Source: Nemertoderma westbladi
Taxonomy: Eukaryota; Xenacoelomorpha; Nemertodermatida; Nemertodermatidae
Assembly (NCBI GenBank): GCA_032718475.1
Contig: JAUCBJ010008000.1
Location: 1-22,570 of the forward strand
Length of the DNA stretch: 22,570 bases
Reading direction: 5' to 3'
The notes under the pieces were generated by a model. The model worked only from the letters and a program-made list of their open reading frames with translations, searched no databases and was not told the origin of the DNA. Position numbers and translations under genes: made by a program. Below are positions 18,982 through 22,570 of this stretch, in pieces (the stretch's first letter is position 1; each line of letters opens with the position of its first letter).

Positions 18982-20053
18982 AGGCCCGTTCACATCCAAC
19001 GGAACGGTACATCGCGCGGTGTACCGCAGGGCCAGCGCGGTACACCGCTGACTGTGAACGACCCAACAGGTAGTTGTGGGCTAAACCGCGCGGTTTACCG
19101 CAGCCCATTTAAACAATGTTAAAATAATTAATGTAATTTCCTGTTGATTTCACAGCCGAAAATAAACAATCAGTTACCGCAATGGTACCGTTGGGTGTGA
19201 ACGGACTCCGGGTAGTGTACTGCTGGCTTACCGCTTCAATACCGCCAGACTACTTTACGGCAGCTCCAAACCAAAACCCAGTATGTCAATTTTTTTCGAA
19301 TTCGATTTTTTTCAATGTTTGGGGTTTTTGGGGGCGTAGAATTCATCTGACTCAGTTTCGAAACCATAGCACTAACCGATTTCGCAGTATTAACAATTAA
19401 TTAATTAACTAATTAGCTAATTTAGAGCAAACACCACGTCGAAACACAGTAATGCTAGTTACTGGGTTTCGTTTACCTTTCTGGTGTATTTTGAAAAAGG
19501 TACGCCATCAAAACCAAGTATGTGCTCAAAAATCCCGAAATCCTATGCCAAAACCCAGTAACTGTACTTACTGGGTTTCGAGCAAAATTCTTTACTGGGT
19601 TTTTACATGGTATTTTCTGAACAAAATCGAGTGCCAGTTACTTGGTTTTGGCATGGGAAAGGTAACTGGTTGGAAAAGTTAAATGTTAGTTTACTGGGTT
19701 TTGGTGTGGGAAAATTAGTTACTGTGTTTTGAAATGGGAACCATGACGTTACTGGGTATTGATGCATCAAAAATTACAATTGTTTTCTTTTCTACCATAC
19801 CAAAACCGTGTAAGTCGATTTATATGAAAAGTAAGGAATAAATTAAAAAAAAAGTTTTGGCACTAATATATATGTACAATTTGTAAAGGTACACAAAATT
19901 ATAACTCATCAAATTAAATTTCAACCAAATGTCAGCTGTTTAAAGTCCAAAAACTTTAAACGCGATATCTCGAAAAGTCCGAAAATGTACTTACTGGGTT
20001 TTGGTTTGGAGCTGCCGTTTACCGCTCACGCACCGTTGGATGTGAACGGGGCT
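18982..20053. mobile_element. Outer TIR element (308 bp without its insert), PIF/Harbinger-like
   Basis: The termini AGGCCCGTTCACATCCAA... (18982) and ...TTGGATGTGAACGGGGCT (20053) are inverted over 21 bases with one mismatch. TTA flanks both ends (18979-18981 and 20054-20056), a 3-bp duplication typical of PIF/Harbinger. The element is split by a second TIR element at 19258-20017. Its left portion holds GC-rich symmetric motifs: GCGGTGTACCGC at 19016-19027 pairs with 19037-19048, and TAAACCGCGCGGTTTA at 19082-19097 is a perfect palindrome. No transposase frame is present. An internal TIR-like GTTGGGTGTGAACGGAC near 19189-19205 hints at an even more complex history. Confidence 0.8.
19258..20017. 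mobile_element. Inner TIR element (760 bp) inserted in the outer element
   Basis: A perfect 26-bp terminal inverted repeat starts CGGCAGCTCCAAACC (19258-19283) and is mirrored at 19992-20017. TTTA flanks both sides (19254-19257 and 20018-20021), giving a 3-4 bp target duplication inside the outer element. The interior is studded with about ten further copies of TTACTGGGTTTTGG and its complement in both orientations (for example near 19460, 19550, 19575, 19593, 19650, 19690 and 19750). This resembles a subterminal transposase-binding array extended through the whole element. No transposase is present. Confidence 0.85.
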
Positions 20054-20056
20054 TTA

Positions 20057-21085
20057 GGGGACATTCTTCGAATACCGGACTGGAATGTACGTAAACGATA
20101 TAGCGATGGTGATGGTCCAGTGATATTGTCGACCACGGTCACGTGATATTAAACAAGGCCAGGTGTTTTAACCTGGTACGGGGTGGGATGCGTAAAGAAT
20201 GAAGTCCAGGAACTGTGATAACAAATTGACGAATTGGACAGATATTGCCTGTAACAAACTTACTGTATATATATGTATATTGTGTCGATAAGCATATAAA
20301 CCCACAAAATGTGAATGTCAAATTTGAAGTGGACATTGTGATTGTAGTGGAGTGGGGTGGTAGATATATATACAATACACTGTAGCAGAAATGCAATGCA
20401 ATCTAGAGGTTTAGATGGGCAGGCACCTCATTGTATTTCATTCAAAGATTCTACAGTAACAAAATGTGAAATTATTTTTTTAGCAGAAACGCCACAGATA
20501 ACAGATATACCATCTACCATGGTTGGGGAACCATCTTCAAAAAGATTCGACGTATGCGTTAGTTTATTGATTTGAAATATCCATGGCATGTTGGAATTCA
20601 TCTGCGGAACGTGTCATGGCCTGAGATTTAGATTAATGAATGACTATTTGCTACTGAAACTTCAAAGCAATTATATTATATATTACGCAACATTTCAAAT
20701 GTATCATTCAACTAATATGTAATGGAATGGTGCGGCGGGCGGGATATTCTTGAGTAAGGCAAATATTTGCGAATAATAATAGATTAACTTGGAAAATAAT
20801 AGTCTTTAAAAATGAAATAAAATTAGCAAAAAAAACCCTATCCCTCGGTGTTAACCCATTTCCAACCTTGGGCCCATAATTCCACATAATTTTAATGTAA
20901 GCAACAATTATTAAGGAATAATTAGAGGTAGACTCCAATAGGAGCGCCGGTTCTACTGCTGCTCTAAATAATCGAATCTATAACATAATGCCAGACGATA
21001 GGAAATCAGTAACAATATTATAAAGCAAATTTTCTTTGTGTTTAATGAAGAAATTAACAGTTTAAACAAGTCACTAAATCTAAAT
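20057..21085. other. Unannotated intergenic DNA
   Basis: AT-rich sequence with short open frames only, none resembling a known protein. I see no clear repeat boundary here. Confidence 0.5.
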
Positions 21086-21113
21086 CCCCCCCCCCCCCCC
21101 CCCCCCCCCCCCC
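21086..21113 (+). repeat. Poly-C tract of 28 bases
   Basis: Uninterrupted cytosine run. Its exact length is likely to be unreliable in an assembly. Confidence 0.97.
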
Positions 21114-21624
21114 GAGTGCATTACATAATAATTGAATGTGTCATACGACAAAAAACTGTGTACACTGTCAGCTTGAATTTACCAAATAATAATAATACTC
21201 AGATAAAGCTAGGTATGTAAATGTCATACAAAGTCCACAATATCCATTACTTAATGAGGAAAATATGATCTTCTTAAAAAAAACTGATTTATAGTAATAA
21301 ACAAGTAGTTGCGATGGTAGTCTCACAAGGAAACTAATAAAACTGAGAATCTCTGAGTAAACTATAAATGAGTAGGTTCCAACGTAGAGTAGCTTCTATC
21401 CTTAGTTTGCAGCAATGTTGTTTAGGGAACTTTATGGCCGTAAGAAGGAACGCTTAATCATTCTACTCCGCCCAATTCTCCATCATCATCATTCGCTGAG
21501 GTATTCTCAAGGGGGTTGTATTTTAGCAACGCAGTCTGAATTATATTCCTCTTGGTAAACACACCCCCACCTGCGAGAAAACATATTGGACATCCGTAAA
21601 CGTATAAGAGAGACAACTTACAGT
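21114..21624. other. Unannotated intergenic DNA
   Basis: No gene, RNA or repeat recognised. Confidence 0.5.
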
Positions 21625-21752
21625 GCACAACTTCTACCTGTCACCACTAGCGATAAGAGACGATGCACAATTTCTACCTGTCTTCACTAGCGGTAACAAA
21701 CAACGCAAAACTTATACCTGTAACCACTAGCGATAACAGTCAAGGCACTAAT
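21625..21752 (+). repeat. 40-bp tandem repeat, about 3.2 copies
   Basis: Units begin at 21625, 21665, 21705 and 21745 (partial). The shared core is GCACAACTTCTACCTGT followed by CACTAGCGATAA. Copies are 80-90% alike. Confidence 0.85.
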
Positions 21753-22244
21753 TCCATATTCCCATAGTCCTCATTGATATCGGTGGATATGGTTATGGAC
21801 AACCTACCAAGTGGAAGTGTTTAAGCTAAAATTCGGTGAAAACAAAAGGCATACTAATGTATTTTGAATTCTCAACGTAGTTAACAATAACACTAACTTA
21901 TCGTCTCTAGATCTTATTGACCATCGCTCGCTGCGCTCGTTTGGTAAATAACACATATTGATAAGATAGGTAAATAACTCCTGATGTATTTACAGGACAG
22001 ATATACAGAGTTACTTCGCATATTACTACTATCTTATCAAGGTTTCACAGTTTTCACAAGATCGTTTGCACAAAGGTGTATAGTTAGTTACACAACAGCA
22101 TTACAAAGCAGGACAAATTGGGTACAAATTTCGGGCAGTTATCTTGATTTCATAATATTTACCATAATTTGTTTTAATGAAAAAAAAAAACTTGTCATTT
22201 TTTAAATTTCTTAATTAAGAAAATCGACAATTATCAAATAGAAA
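21753..22244. other. Unannotated intergenic DNA
   Basis: No recognisable gene. It contains a short A run at about 22180 and the symmetric CGCTCGCTGCGCTCG near 21926. Confidence 0.45.
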
Positions 22245-22250
22245 ATGAAA

Positions 22251-22497
22251 ATACAGGGTGGCCCACTAAATTGGATATATACTTTTTGTATTTTGATTTG
22301 TGCAGCTCTTCATATTAATAATTTTCAATCAGTGATTTTCAGGCTATTTGAAGAATATCCTGTACGCCTCACACGTTAACCAGCATTGAACAGCTCATAT
22401 TCGCGATTGAAGAGGCCTTCGCCCACTATTCCCTCTCTCGTGTTTTTGGCTCATATATATATTTATATATATATTTCAGCAATAGAATGCCATAGTC
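22251..22497 (+). mobile_element. Possible end of an unidentified dispersed element
   Basis: ACAGGGTGGCCCACTAAAT near 22252 resembles the terminal ACAGGGTGxCCC motif of many dispersed animal elements. About 120 bases later a short frame reads TLTSIEQLIFAIEEAFAHYS and then runs into a (TA)n-rich stretch (22454-22478) and a stop. This could be a decayed transposase N-terminus, but I cannot name a family. Confidence 0.25.
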
Positions 22498-22570
22498 TAA
22501 AATTAAAATACCTACAGGATATATAAATACAGTAGTACTAATAAAATTAATTACCGGTATATAATCGTAT

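Noticed and set aside
18866-19108. 80-codon minus-strand frame spanning the outer TIR element edge
   Set aside because: It crosses a transposon boundary and its composition reflects the GC-rich palindromes.
20357-20575. 72-codon plus-strand open frame
   Set aside because: No recognisable domain, no splice or promoter support; length is expected by chance.

Overview
The window is eukaryotic nuclear DNA, most likely from a repeat-rich invertebrate animal. The evidence is one spliced gene with canonical GT/AG introns, non-LTR retrotransposon fragments of a family widespread in animals, several families of TIR elements and many tandem arrays. The species cannot be fixed from the sequence. There are no bacterial or viral genes, tRNAs, rRNAs or CRISPR arrays that I can see.

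The only convincing host gene is the 3' part of a saccharopine dehydrogenase-like oxidoreductase (SCCPDH family) on the plus strand. Its four visible coding exons are 30-258, 8799-8964, 12071-12521 and 13269-13516 (stop). Together they encode about 363 residues. The N-terminal ~70 residues, including the nucleotide-binding Gly motif, lie upstream of the window. Reading frame and splice phase agree across all three introns.

The introns are very unusual. Intron 1 (8.5 kb) starts inside a ~6.36 kb array of about 198 copies of a 32-bp unit. That unit contains the exon 1/intron 1 splice donor itself. The array ends at an antisense LINE endonuclease fragment (6608-7070), which is followed at once by one more, slightly diverged copy of the same 20-nt exon-intron junction (7072-7091). 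A 1.55 kb hAT-type non-autonomous element with intact 8-bp target duplications follows (7176-8724). Intron 2 carries a flawless 68-copy decamer array (9095-9780) and a ~100-copy 17-bp array with higher-order structure (9891-11585). Intron 3 is short and holds a perfect 15-bp hairpin. Tandem arrays make up about 65% of the span from 30 to 13516.

Downstream of the gene (13517 to the end) is repeat territory: a G-quadruplex-type G tract, a 63-bp minisatellite interrupted by a 614-bp TIR element, a GACA-rich region with diverged direct and inverted modules, a second antisense LINE fragment, a foldback MITE, and two nested TIR elements whose insertion order can be read from their target duplications. 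There are also homopolymer C runs and a 40-bp triplicate repeat. I recognise no second host gene.

The most notable object is the amplified splice-donor array: a gene with one real donor followed by roughly 200 near-identical ones. Whether the cell treats it as neutral satellite DNA or as something that affects splicing cannot be told from sequence alone.
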